Source: an uncultured Lachnospiraceae bacterium
GTDB lineage: Bacteria; Bacillota; Clostridia; Lachnospirales; Lachnospiraceae
Assembly (NCBI GenBank): GCA_949740535.1
Contig: CATJHO010000145.1
Span: 1-64,000, forward strand
Reading direction: 5' to 3'
Length of the DNA stretch: 64,000 nt
In this document: in pieces, positions 1-8,749 of the stretch
Layout: the number at the start of each line of letters is the position of its first letter
Position numbering within the stretch: the first letter of the stretch is position 1
Position numbers and translations under genes: made by a program
Notes under the pieces: generated by a model
The model's database searches: none
Told to the model about the DNA's origin: nothing
What the model saw: only the letters and a program-made list of their open reading frames with translations

Positions 1-464
1 AATATATAGGAAGGACATTTATTTCTCCAGGACAAAATGAGCGTCTGGACAAGGTCAGGATTAAGCTTAGTCCTGTCAGGAAGGTAATCGATGGAAAAAG
101 AGTTGTGCTGATTGATGATTCCATTGTCAGAGGGACGACCAGCAAGCGTATTGTAAAGCTTTTGCGTGACGCCGGAGCGAAAGAGATTCATATGAGAATT
201 TCTGCACCTCCGTTTTTATATCCCTGTTATTATGGAACGGATATTGATTCGGAAGAAAACCTGATTGCATGCCATCACAGCGTGGATGAGATTGCAGAGA
301 TGATTGGAGCGGACTCGCTGGGATATTTACCAATCGGAAAGCTGAGTAAACTGATAGACAGTGAGGATTACTGCACCGCCTGCTTTCAGGGGGAATATCC
401 AACGAAAATTCCGGCAGACCTGCGTAAGGATCGTTTTGAAAGGAAATTGTCTGAACGGATTTGA
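1..464 (+). CDS. purF: Amidophosphoribosyltransferase, C-terminal part (5' end outside window)
   Basis: Catalyses the first committed step of purine synthesis, moving glutamine amide nitrogen onto PRPP. The frame is open from position 3, giving about 153 residues of the C-terminal phosphoribosyltransferase domain. The PRPP-binding loop VVLIDDSIVRGTTS is intact near codons 34-47, preceded by YIGRTFI, and the cysteine pair region DYCTACF lies near the end, as in the Fe-S-containing Bacillus-type enzymes. The N-terminal glutaminase domain is off the left edge. The next gene starts about 245 bp downstream behind its own promoter, so purF closes a unit that begins outside the window. Confidence 0.95.
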   Translation, partial: YIGRTFISPGQNERLDKVRIKLSPVRKVIDGKRVVLIDDSIVRGTTSKRIVKLLRDAGAKEIHMRISAPPFLYPCYYGTDIDSEENLIACHHSVDEIAEMIGADSLGYLPIGKLSKLIDSEDYCTACFQGEYPTKIPADLRKDRFERKLSERI

Positions 465-627
465 GATAAAAAGCTGCATGTATGATGAAAAAAATTGACA
501 GAAAGCTGAACTTCCCAGAACCGTTTCTGTGCAGCGGATGAAGAGCGTCTTGCAGACACCCGGCGGAAAGCAGCACACCTGAATCTGCCGGACTGCACGA
601 ATTTTGGTAAAACCCCGCCGATTTCTC

Positions 628-656
628 TTTACCATTGAAGAAAAATAAGATAAAAT
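628..656 (+). promoter_or_regulatory. Sigma-A-type promoter of the CorA gene
   Basis: TTTACC at 628-633, a 17-bp spacer and TAAAAT at 651-656. The -10 box overlaps an upstream in-frame ATG at 655, which argues against that codon as the start and for the ATG at 709. Confidence 0.5.
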
Positions 657-708
657 GGAGAACAAAAGAATTGAACCAGGATTCTTAAGACAGGGGAGGC
701 GGCGGGAA

Positions 709-1644
709 ATGTTCTATTCCATACACGATAAGGAAATCCGGGAAGTGGCCCTGGAACAGATTGACAGCCATGACATTTGTGTGGGCTATCTGACCCTGGA
801 AGAACTGCGCAGCTGTTATGAACAGCTGGGACTGTCGGAAGTGGCGGTAAAAGACTGTATGACGGATTTTACTCATTTTCGGACCAGCATCGATGTCTAT
901 GATGAGTTCAGCTTCGGCATGATCAATATTGTGGATATTCTGAATCTGAGCAGCAAGCGGAACCGTATTGGGTTTTTTATTAAGAAAAATCTTTTTATTA
1001 TTATAAAGATTCTGGACAGGGGTGACAATATCCGGCAGATGTTTCTGGATTCCATTGGGCGGTTCCGGCAGAATGCCACCATGGAAAAAGTGATTTACGG
1101 GGTGCTGGAACGTCTGCTCTCCAGCGGAAACCGGGGACTGGTGATGACGGAGCGCCAGATCATCGGCATGGAGCGGGAAGTGGTCAACGGCAAGATAGAT
1201 GAAGACCTGAATAAAGAAATCTTTGATCTGCGCAACCGCCTGTCCACGCTGAAGAATTATTACGATCAGCTGATTGACATTGGGGAGGCTCTTCAGGAGA
1301 ATGAAAACGATTTATTTGAGGAAGAGGATCTGCGCTATTTTAAGATTTTTACGGATAAGTCCCAGCGTCTGAGCAACAACACCCAGCTGCTATGCGACAA
1401 CCTGATTCATCTCAGGGAGGCTTTGGATGCCACGCTGAACTATAATCTGAACAATACCATGAAGCTCTTTACCATTGTGACGATTATTTTCCAGCCGCTG
1501 ACACTGATTGTGGGCTGGTACGGCATGAATTTCACCAATATGCCGGAGCTTGCCTGGAAGTTCGGCTACGTGTATGTGATTGCATTGAGTATTCTTGTAG
1601 TGGCTGGAATTCTGATTTATTTTAAGAAGAAAAAATACATGTAA
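709..1644 (+). CDS. corA: CorA-family divalent metal ion transporter
   Basis: A 311-residue magnesium/cobalt channel-type transporter of the inner membrane. A long, mostly helical cytoplasmic N-terminal domain is followed by two C-terminal membrane segments. The signature GMN sits at about residues 272-274 at the end of the first segment, and the protein ends in a basic tail, as usual in CorA. The start at 709 was chosen because AGGGGAGG lies 9 bases upstream. The in-frame ATG at 655 has no ribosome site and falls in the promoter. queA follows after 11 bp and may be co-transcribed. Whether Mg, Co, Ni or Zn is carried cannot be told from sequence. Confidence 0.9.
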   Translation: MFYSIHDKEIREVALEQIDSHDICVGYLTLEELRSCYEQLGLSEVAVKDCMTDFTHFRTSIDVYDEFSFGMINIVDILNLSSKRNRIGFFIKKNLFIIIKILDRGDNIRQMFLDSIGRFRQNATMEKVIYGVLERLLSSGNRGLVMTERQIIGMEREVVNGKIDEDLNKEIFDLRNRLSTLKNYYDQLIDIGEALQENENDLFEEEDLRYFKIFTDKSQRLSNNTQLLCDNLIHLREALDATLNYNLNNTMKLFTIVTIIFQPLTLIVGWYGMNFTNMPELAWKFGYVYVIALSILVVAGILIYFKKKKYM

Positions 1645-1655
1645 GGAAGCGTAGA

Positions 1656-2681
1656 ATGAAGACAAGTGATTTTTATTATGATCTGCCAAAGGAACTGATT
1701 GCACAGGATCCCCTGGAGGATCGGAGCAGTTCCAGACTGCTGGTGCTTAACCGTAAGACAGGAGAGCGGGAGCACCGCATCTTCCGGGAGCTGGTGGATT
1801 ATCTGCACCCTGGCGACTGTCTGGTGGTAAATAATACCCGTGTAATTCCCGCCCGTCTGCTGGGTGTAAAGGAGGAGACGGGAGCGGGCATTGAGGTTCT
1901 GCTTCTTCGCCGCTGTGAGGGCAATGTGTGGGAGACACTGGTGAAACCGGGGAAAAAGGCCAGGCCTGGGGCCCGGATATCCTTTGGAGACGGCCTTCTT
2001 GCAGGAGAGGTGCTGGAGGTAGTGGAAGAGGGAAACCGCCGGATCCGCTTTACCTATGAGGGAATTTTTGAGGAGATTCTGGACAAGCTTGGACAGATGC
2101 CTCTGCCGCCCTACATTACCCATCAGCTGAAGGATAAGAACCGCTATCAGACTGTCTATGCCAGACACGAGGGATCGGCGGCTGCGCCTACAGCTGGGCT
2201 TCATTTTACGCCGGAACTTCTTAAGACCATAGAGGAAAAGGGCGTAAAGCTGGCCCATGTGACGCTCCATGTGGGGCTTGGCACTTTCCGCCCGGTGAAA
2301 GTGGAGGATGTGAAAGAGCACCATATGCACACAGAGTTTTATCAGATAGAAGAGGAGCAGGCCCGGCTGATTAATGAAACAAGAGCAGCAGGGGGACGTG
2401 TGATCTGTGTGGGAACCACCAGCTGCCGGACGCTGGAGTCAGCGGCAGATGAGAACGGAATCCTTCATGCCGGAAGCGGCTGGACGGATATTTTTATCTA
2501 TCCGGGATACCGCTTTAAACTGATGGATGCGTTGATTACGAACTTCCATCTGCCGGAATCCACGCTTTTGATGCTGGTATCGGCTTTTGCAGGCAGGGAG
2601 CATGTGATGGAGGCTTATGAAGAGGCGGTGGAAGAGCGGTACCGGTTCTTTTCATTTGGGGATGCGATGCTCATCCGCTGA
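1656..2681 (+). CDS. queA: S-adenosylmethionine:tRNA ribosyltransferase-isomerase
   Basis: Makes epoxyqueuosine from preQ1 in tRNA, using the ribosyl part of SAM, in the queuosine pathway. At 341 residues it is full length. Family segments are visible: the N-terminal [38 protein letters not shown], the central PTAGLHFTP and [10 protein letters not shown], and the C-terminal [17 protein letters not shown]. The start has AAGGAAG just upstream. It ends 27 bp from the convergent aroA gene, with no clear terminator in that short gap. Confidence 0.97.
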   Translation: MKTSDFYYDLPKELIAQDPLEDRSSSRLLVLNRKTGEREHRIFRELVDYLHPGDCLVVNNTRVIPARLLGVKEETGAGIEVLLLRRCEGNVWETLVKPGKKARPGARISFGDGLLAGEVLEVVEEGNRRIRFTYEGIFEEILDKLGQMPLPPYITHQLKDKNRYQTVYARHEGSAAAPTAGLHFTPELLKTIEEKGVKLAHVTLHVGLGTFRPVKVEDVKEHHMHTEFYQIEEEQARLINETRAAGGRVICVGTTSCRTLESAADENGILHAGSGWTDIFIYPGYRFKLMDALITNFHLPESTLLMLVSAFAGREHVMEAYEEAVEERYRFFSFGDAMLIR

Positions 2682-2708
2682 CATCCCGGTTTCCTCTGTA
2701 AAAATGTA

Positions 2709-3989
2709 TCACTGACACAGCCGCTCAAGATCACGATAAAATCCGGGATAAGAAATATTTACACATTCCGCTCCCAGAATCCTGGTCTCCCCGTCTGCAT
2801 GCAGTCCTGCCACAGCAAAGGACATAGCGATCCGGTGATCCAGGCAGCTGTCAATAAGCGCTCCATGTAAGGGATATCCCCCCTCAAGGATCATGCCGTC
2901 TTCTGTAGCGGTGATATGTGCGCCCATGGCGGACAGATTCTTAACCATCACGTCGATACGGTTGGATTCCTTTACCTTCAGTTCCGCCGCATCCTTGATT
3001 ATGGTTGTGCCTTTGGCAAAGCAGGCCATGACAGCGATTATGGGAATTTCATCAATCAGAGCGGGAATCAGATCTCCCTTTAGAGTACAGCCTCGAAGCT
3101 CTGAGGTTTTAACCAGAAGATCTGCTATGGGTTCAGCGGTCTCGCTTTCTGTGGGATGAATCGTTATCTGTGCCCCCATCATCTGTAAGACACGAAGAAT
3201 ACCATCCCGCGTGGGATTGATGCCTACACCGCAGATCCGGATCTCTGAGTCCGGAATCATGCATCCGGCCGCGAGAAAATAGGCCGCAGAAGAGATATCG
3301 CCGGGAACAAGGATTTTTTGTCCAGCCAGATGAGGCCGGGGCTTTATGGAAGCAGTGGTGCCCCTTGTCTGTACCTGGGCCCCAAAGGAATTCAGCATCA
3401 GCTCCGTGTGGTTGCGGGAAAGGGCTGGCTCTGTCACCTGGGTGGGACTGTCCGCGTACAGTCCGGCCAGAAGGATGGCAGACTTTACCTGGGCGGAAGC
3501 TGTTTTTGTAGTGTAATGGATGCCGTGAAGCGGACGGCCCTGAATCCGAAGCGGCGCACAGTGATTGCCTTTCAGGCTTTCTATGGAAGCGCCCATAAGG
3601 GAGAGCGGTTCGATAATCCGTCCCATGGGGCGTTTTTGGATGGAAGCGTCCCCGGTAAGGGTAGTTTCAAAGTCCTGGCCGCTTAAGATGCCGGAAATCA
3701 GCCGTGTGGTAGTGCCGCTGTTGCCGGTATCCAAAATTCCGTCAGGCTTTCTCAGTCCCTGTAAGCCTTTTCCATGGATCAGAAGGCTGGTGGGGCTTTT
3801 TTCTTCTATAGAAATTCCCATTTTTTGAAAACACTGGATGGTGGAAAGGCAGTCTGCCCCTGGAAGAAACCCCTCCACCTCCGTCAGGCCTTCAGCCAGA
3901 GAGCCGAACATAACGGCCCGGTGGGAAATAGATTTGTCGCCAGGAACGCTTAAGGTTCCTCTTAATGATTTGATACGCTTGAATTTCAT
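2709..3989 (-). CDS. aroA: 3-phosphoshikimate 1-carboxyvinyltransferase (EPSP synthase)
   Basis: Joins shikimate-3-phosphate and PEP in the chorismate pathway. At 426 residues it has normal length for the family. Active-site segments include PGDKSISHRA at residues 16-25, and GNSGTTTR, which resembles the form found in Gram-positive class II enzymes, so lower glyphosate sensitivity is a family-based guess. The start was moved in from the ATG at 4010 because AAGGAG lies at the right distance before the ATG at 3989. It is the last gene of the aroF-tyrA-aroA operon, 51 bp after tyrA. Confidence 0.96.
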   Translation of the reverse strand: MKFKRIKSLRGTLSVPGDKSISHRAVMFGSLAEGLTEVEGFLPGADCLSTIQCFQKMGISIEEKSPTSLLIHGKGLQGLRKPDGILDTGNSGTTTRLISGILSGQDFETTLTGDASIQKRPMGRIIEPLSLMGASIESLKGNHCAPLRIQGRPLHGIHYTTKTASAQVKSAILLAGLYADSPTQVTEPALSRNHTELMLNSFGAQVQTRGTTASIKPRPHLAGQKILVPGDISSAAYFLAAGCMIPDSEIRICGVGINPTRDGILRVLQMMGAQITIHPTESETAEPIADLLVKTSELRGCTLKGDLIPALIDEIPIIAVMACFAKGTTIIKDAAELKVKESNRIDVMVKNLSAMGAHITATEDGMILEGGYPLHGALIDSCLDHRIAMSFAVAGLHADGETRILGAECVNISYPGFYRDLERLCQ

Positions 3990-4040
3990 GACGGGCAGCT
4001 CCTTATCCATTTTGAGGCGTACAGCCCCTCTTTACCGGTA

Positions 4041-5138
4041 TCAACGTTCATAGATGGTATACCGGTGTTTTCGAAGAAGCTCCACAGCTTTCTGGTAAGA
4101 AGCTTCATCGTATAATTCCACCTTCACAACGGCTTCCTCAAATTCCCGGTTGTGAATAATTCCGATATTTTTCAGGTTGATTCCGCCTGCAGCCAGAATG
4201 GTAGCCAAAACAGCGATCCCGCCGGCTTCATCCATCATGTCGCAGTAGAAAGCATACATTTTTTTAATGGGGCCGGAGGATGAATCCGGAATGGAATTCC
4301 GGTATTCCCTTGAGGTCTCGAAGAAATGGTAAAGGCCCTGGGAATCTTCACGGACCAGCTGTTCTTTTACCTGAGAAAGCTGTTCCATATAGTGATTAAG
4401 AACCCGAATCAGATTCTCCTTGTTGGTGATACAGATCTGCTCCCACATTTCCGGGGAGGAAGAGGCAATGCGGGTAATATCTTTGAAGCCCCCTGCGGCA
4501 ATGCGTTTCATCAGTTCTTCCCGGCCGTCCAGATCCTTTATCAGATTTACCAAAGAGGAGGCAATCAGGTGGGGCAGATGGCTGATGGAAGCTGTGATAA
4601 AATCATGCTGGCGGTAATCCAGAACCAGCGGAAGGGCTTTCAAAGAGGCGGTAAAAGAAACAAAAGTATCTACAGCATCTCTGGGAACTTTACCGGCAGG
4701 GGTGACGATATAATAGGCATTTTCAATGAGATGGGCCTTGGCATTGGCATAGCCGGTCTTTTCAGAACCAGCCATGGGATGCCCGCCGATAAAATGCGCC
4801 TCCAGATGAAGTTCCTCCACCCGCCTGTGGATATCTGTCTTGGTGCTTCCCACATCTGTCAGGATACAGTCTTCGCGGATAATAGATTTCAGGCGCTCCA
4901 GATACATGGCGTTGGTGGATACGGGCGCACAGAGGTAAATACAGTCACAGGCAGCGAACTGGCCGTCCACTGCGGTACAGGCAATATCCACCGTTCCCTC
5001 ATTGGCCGCGTCGATGAGTGTATCGGTACTGCGCATATAGGCCATAATCTGGATCTGGGGATGATAGGCCTTGATGGCTTTGGCGATGGAGCCGCCAATC
5101 AGTCCCAGGCCTACAAACCCTACGGTCTGTATGTTCAT
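4041..5138 (-). CDS. tyrA: Prephenate dehydrogenase with ACT domain
   Basis: Oxidises and decarboxylates prephenate to 4-hydroxyphenylpyruvate for tyrosine synthesis. The 365-residue protein opens with a Rossmann motif, GFVGLGLIGGSIAKAI at residues 7-22. The catalytic region GGHPMAGSEKTG follows in the first half, and an ACT domain fills about the last 75 residues. The ACT domain suggests feedback control by an aromatic amino acid. AGGAGG stands before the start. It lies 9 bp after the DAHP synthase gene, so the two are clearly co-transcribed. Confidence 0.95.
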   Translation of the reverse strand: MNIQTVGFVGLGLIGGSIAKAIKAYHPQIQIMAYMRSTDTLIDAANEGTVDIACTAVDGQFAACDCIYLCAPVSTNAMYLERLKSIIREDCILTDVGSTKTDIHRRVEELHLEAHFIGGHPMAGSEKTGYANAKAHLIENAYYIVTPAGKVPRDAVDTFVSFTASLKALPLVLDYRQHDFITASISHLPHLIASSLVNLIKDLDGREELMKRIAAGGFKDITRIASSSPEMWEQICITNKENLIRVLNHYMEQLSQVKEQLVREDSQGLYHFFETSREYRNSIPDSSSGPIKKMYAFYCDMMDEAGGIAVLATILAAGGINLKNIGIIHNREFEEAVVKVELYDEASYQKAVELLRKHRYTIYER

Positions 5139-5147
5139 ATCTGCCTC

Positions 5148-6161
5148 CTAAAATTTCTTCCCGGCAAGAGCCGCATAGGCCTTTAACTCTCTGGCAAGTT
5201 CATCAAACTGGGCAAAGGTCAGAGACTGGGGGCCGTCGGAGAGAGCACAGGGCGGGTTGTTGTGTACTTCAATCATCAGTCCGTCAGCGCCTGCTGCCAC
5301 TGCACATTTGGCAAGGGGAGCCACGTAAGCCCGGACGCCGGATGCGTGGCTGGGATCCACGATGACGGGCAGATGGGATTTGGATTTCAGAACAGGGACA
5401 GCGCTGATATCCAGAGTATTCCGTGTGGCTGTCTCGTAGGTGCGGATCCCCCGTTCGCAGAGGACTACATTCCGGTTGCCCTCGGCGATGATATATTCCG
5501 CTGCATTCAGCCATTCGTCAATGGTAGAGGAAAGGCCGCGTTTTAAAAGCACTGGAAGACCGGACTGGCCTGCTTCCCGAAGAAGCTGGAAATTCTGCAT
5601 ATTCCGGGCGCCGATCTGCAGCATATCGACATATTTGACTGCGGCTTCTATGGAGGTTTCGCTGATGACCTCACAGATAGTGGCAAGCCCGGTCTCTTCC
5701 TGGGCTTTTTTCATGTACCGCAGACCTTCTTCTTCCAGCCCCTGGAATGAATAGGGGGAGGTCCTGGGCTTGTATGCGCCGCCCCGCAGAAATGCAGCTC
5801 CGGCCCTTTTTACAGATTTGGCGATTAAGATCAGCTGCTCTTCTGATTCAATGGCACAGGGACCGGCCATAACGGTGAGAGTGTCCGGGCCGATGGAAGT
5901 ACCGCCCACTGTGATGGCAGATGCTTCCGGATGGAACTTCCGGTTGCTGAGCTTGTAGCTCTCGGTAATAGGAACAATCTTGTCCACATCCGGAGCAATC
6001 TCCAGATTGGAGAGATTCAGCCGGGTTTTATCACCCACTACACCGATGATAGTGACCTGCTTTCCTTCTGAAAGATGGGTATCCAGGCCGTTGGACTGGA
6101 TGATCTCAAGTACATGGTCAATGGAAGCCCTGGGGGCTTTTGGTTTCATAACAATAATCAT
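5148..6161 (-). CDS. aroF: 3-deoxy-7-phosphoheptulonate (DAHP) synthase, type I-beta
   Basis: Condenses PEP and erythrose-4-phosphate, the entry step to aromatic amino acids. The 337 residues comprise an N-terminal ferredoxin-like domain of about 70 residues, typical of the Bacillus/Thermotoga type, and then the barrel. Visible motifs are GPCAIESEEQ, RGGAYKPRTSPY, CERGIRTYE and VDPSHASG, which carry the metal and PEP ligands. It is the first gene of the minus-strand aro operon. The upstream promoter and a roughly 75-nt leader are described separately. The choice of symbol between aroF, aroG and aroH-like names is by convention. Confidence 0.95.
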   Translation of the reverse strand: MIIVMKPKAPRASIDHVLEIIQSNGLDTHLSEGKQVTIIGVVGDKTRLNLSNLEIAPDVDKIVPITESYKLSNRKFHPEASAITVGGTSIGPDTLTVMAGPCAIESEEQLILIAKSVKRAGAAFLRGGAYKPRTSPYSFQGLEEEGLRYMKKAQEETGLATICEVISETSIEAAVKYVDMLQIGARNMQNFQLLREAGQSGLPVLLKRGLSSTIDEWLNAAEYIIAEGNRNVVLCERGIRTYETATRNTLDISAVPVLKSKSHLPVIVDPSHASGVRAYVAPLAKCAVAAGADGLMIEVHNNPPCALSDGPQSLTFAQFDELARELKAYAALAGKKF

Positions 6162-6244
6162 AAAAAATGCCTCATTTCATTAAAATAAAAGTGAGTTCCG
6201 GTATTTGGGGAAAATGGTGCCGTGTGGTATGACTCACAGATATC

Positions 6245-6273
6245 AGTTTACGATTTTTTGACAGGAATGTCAA
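6245..6273 (-). promoter_or_regulatory. Promoter of the aroF-tyrA-aroA operon
   Basis: Read on the minus strand: TTGACA (6268-6273), a 17-bp spacer and TAAACT (6245-6250). Transcription should start near 6238. The predicted leader begins with GTGAGT (6232-6237), complementary to ACTCAC (6191-6196), which is followed by a U-rich run, so the 5' end may fold into a long-loop hairpin. Confidence 0.75.
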
Positions 6274-6393
6274 TACTGTTTCGCTTTAAAGTGATAAAAT
6301 AGCGGCAATTTTTAACAGACCCTTTACCAAACAAAGAAAGTAATATAGAATAACAGCATAGGCTGTTTAAGAATTCTTCAACAGGACGTGACT

Positions 6394-8613
6394 ATGAAGT
6401 TTATAAAAAGATTATTTAAAATCCTCTTCCTGCTCATATTCACTGCCGCTCTGGCCGCCGGCGGAGCCGTTGTTTACAAGGTTTACCCGCTTTATGAGGA
6501 GTACAGCCAGGAGGCAGAAGAGGCTGTGCAGGACTCCAATACCAACACATTCAAAAAAAACCTGACCAGCTATCTCTATGATGATCAGGGAAATCTTCTG
6601 ACAGAGCTGTCGGGAAATGGCAGTAAGATTTATCTGTCCTTTGAGGAGATCCCGGAAAATGTGGTTAATGCATTTATCGCCATAGAGGATCGGACCTTCT
6701 GGGAACACAAAGGAATTGATCCCAAAGCCATTGTGCGTGTGGGACTGGAGTATGTCACCTCCATGGGCAGGAAGGTCCATGGGGCCAGCACCATCACCCA
6801 GCAGCTGGTGCGGAACGTTTTTATCACAAAGGAAGTGACACTGGAGCGGAAGGTGAAAGAAATCTGCTATGCGCTGGAGATGGAGAAAAAGTATCCAAAA
6901 GAAGAAATTATGGAGTTCTATGTAAATAATATTTATTTTGCCAATAACTGCTATGGCATCGAAGCAGCTGCAGAATTTTATTTTGGCAAATCCGCAAAAG
7001 AGTTGTCTTTGAATGAGACGGCTTATCTGTGTGCCATTCCCAACTCTCCATCCTACTACGATCCGCTCAAGAACAGTGGAAATGCCATACCCAGGCGGGA
7101 TAAGGTGCTGAAAGATATGCAGGAGACGGGATTGATTACACAGACGCAGTATATGCAGGCGCTTCGGGAGGATATTGTGCTGAATGTGAAGGAGCCGGCA
7201 GAGATCAAGGACTATGAGACCACCTACGCCATTGACTGCAGCATCCGCAGCCTGATGAAGCTGGACGGCTTTTTGTTCCGGTATCATTTCGCTGATATGG
7301 AGGACTACAATTTCTATATGGAAACTTACAGCCAGGCCTATGAGCGGCTTCGAGGGGAACTGTATACAGGAGGCTATACCATCCAGACAACTCTGAATAA
7401 GGAAAAGCAGGAGCTTTTACAGGAAAGCATTGATGAGGTGCTGGCCTTTGACGAAGAGACAGAAGAAAACGGACAGTATTCCCTTCAGGGGGCTTCTACG
7501 CTGATTAATAATGAGACAGGCAAGGTTGAGGCCATTGTGGGCGGAAGGACCCAGAGCAGCAGTACCTATACTCTGAACCGGGCCTATCAGTCTTTCCGCC
7601 AGCCCGGCAGCTCCATCAAGCCTCTGATCGTGTATCTGCCGGCTCTGGAGCGGGGATACACGGATCGGTCCATTCTGCAGAATATTGATGTTGACAGGGC
7701 AAAGGAGCACCCGGAAAAGGTGCTGGAAATGTCCGGAACCAGGATGACCCTGCGCTCGGCAGTAGAGAATTCCAAGAACGGTACCGCCTGGCAGCTCTTC
7801 TGTGAGATCACGCCGGAGGCAGGCCTTTCTTATCTTGAAAATATGAATTTTGCCAGGGTGGTTCCCGACGACTTCTATCCGGCGGCCTCTCTGGGCGGTT
7901 TTACCTATGGCACCACCACGCTTGAGATGGCCAACGCATACTCCTGCATTGCCAATAAGGGAGTATTCCAGCAGGCAGACTGCATTGTGTCCATAGTGGA
8001 CAAATACGGAGTAGAGCTCTATGAGCCCTGGGAAACCCGGCAGGTGTACATATCCGAGCAGACGGAGCTTATGATTGATATCCTGAAGGGGGTAATTGAG
8101 AAGGGAACCGCCAAAAAAATGCATTGGGAGAGCCCGGTGGAGGCGGCAGGCAAAACAGGGACTACCAACAACAGCCGGGACGGCTGGTTTGCGGGAATTA
8201 CACCGGATTATGCCATGGCTGTCTGGGTAGGATACGATCTGCCAAGACAGCTGGATCAGTTATCCGGCGGCACCTACCCGGCCCAGATTTGGAAGAATTC
8301 TATGGAGGTTCTTGTGGCGGGAACAGAGCATGAGACTTTTGCCCTTCAGACAGAGACAGGAGGCGGGGGCGAGAAGTACTATCCGGGGCGGGATGGATCC
8401 GAGGTGCTGTCGCCGGGCTATACGGTTCAGAACTACCGGGATGACCATGCGCTGGCCGATCGGATTGACGCGCTGCTTTCCCAGATGTCACAAGAGACGG
8501 ATCCGTCTTTGCGGGCGTCCTGTTATGCCCAGGCAAAAGCCCTGACGGAGGAGATCTACGGACAGAAGCTGAAGGCTTCTTACCGGCAGAAGCTTGAGGA
8601 GGCTTCGGTATAA
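6394..8613 (+). CDS. Class A penicillin-binding protein (transglycosylase/transpeptidase, PBP1A family)
   Basis: A bifunctional peptidoglycan polymerase and cross-linker of 739 residues, anchored by one N-terminal membrane segment at about residues 8-28. The glycosyltransferase family 51 domain shows EDRTFWEHKGID and GASTITQQLVRN. The transpeptidase domain shows the SxxK motif in GSSIKPL, SKNG as the SxN motif and AGKTGTT as the KTG motif, so both activities look intact. The ATG at 6394 was chosen over a GTG two codons earlier because AGGA lies 7 bases before the ATG. The C-terminal tail beyond the KTG motif is short and has no recognisable extra domain. Confidence 0.95.
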   Translation: MKFIKRLFKILFLLIFTAALAAGGAVVYKVYPLYEEYSQEAEEAVQDSNTNTFKKNLTSYLYDDQGNLLTELSGNGSKIYLSFEEIPENVVNAFIAIEDRTFWEHKGIDPKAIVRVGLEYVTSMGRKVHGASTITQQLVRNVFITKEVTLERKVKEICYALEMEKKYPKEEIMEFYVNNIYFANNCYGIEAAAEFYFGKSAKELSLNETAYLCAIPNSPSYYDPLKNSGNAIPRRDKVLKDMQETGLITQTQYMQALREDIVLNVKEPAEIKDYETTYAIDCSIRSLMKLDGFLFRYHFADMEDYNFYMETYSQAYERLRGELYTGGYTIQTTLNKEKQELLQESIDEVLAFDEETEENGQYSLQGASTLINNETGKVEAIVGGRTQSSSTYTLNRAYQSFRQPGSSIKPLIVYLPALERGYTDRSILQNIDVDRAKEHPEKVLEMSGTRMTLRSAVENSKNGTAWQLFCEITPEAGLSYLENMNFARVVPDDFYPAASLGGFTYGTTTLEMANAYSCIANKGVFQQADCIVSIVDKYGVELYEPWETRQVYISEQTELMIDILKGVIEKGTAKKMHWESPVEAAGKTGTTNNSRDGWFAGITPDYAMAVWVGYDLPRQLDQLSGGTYPAQIWKNSMEVLVAGTEHETFALQTETGGGGEKYYPGRDGSEVLSPGYTVQNYRDDHALADRIDALLSQMSQETDPSLRASCYAQAKALTEEIYGQKLKASYRQKLEEASV

Positions 8614-8651
8614 ATACCTGCAAATCCCACTGTTAATTCTGCATAAAAGGG

Positions 8652-8680
8652 TTGAACTTTTGTGGGGTTTTTAGTAAAAT
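8652..8680 (+). promoter_or_regulatory. Promoter of the EF-G paralogue
   Basis: TTGAAC at 8652-8657, a 17-bp spacer and TAAAAT at 8675-8680. The predicted start of transcription is near 8687, leaving a leader of about 60 nt before the ATG at 8750. Confidence 0.6.
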
Positions 8681-8749
8681 ATATACATGGCGGTCTTTGG
8701 AGCAGAATTTTCTGTCCATAGATCCAAAAAAATAATCGGAGGAAGAGGC

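Noticed and set aside
655..708. Upstream ATG at 655 as start of the CorA gene
   Set aside because: It lies in a promoter -10 box and has no ribosome site, while ATG 709 has AGGGGAGG ahead and fits the family length.
8687..8749. ATG at 8687 as start of the EF-G paralogue
   Set aside because: It falls at the predicted transcription start; the ATG at 8750 has a strong ribosome site and the family-like MNIYTTDKIRN beginning.
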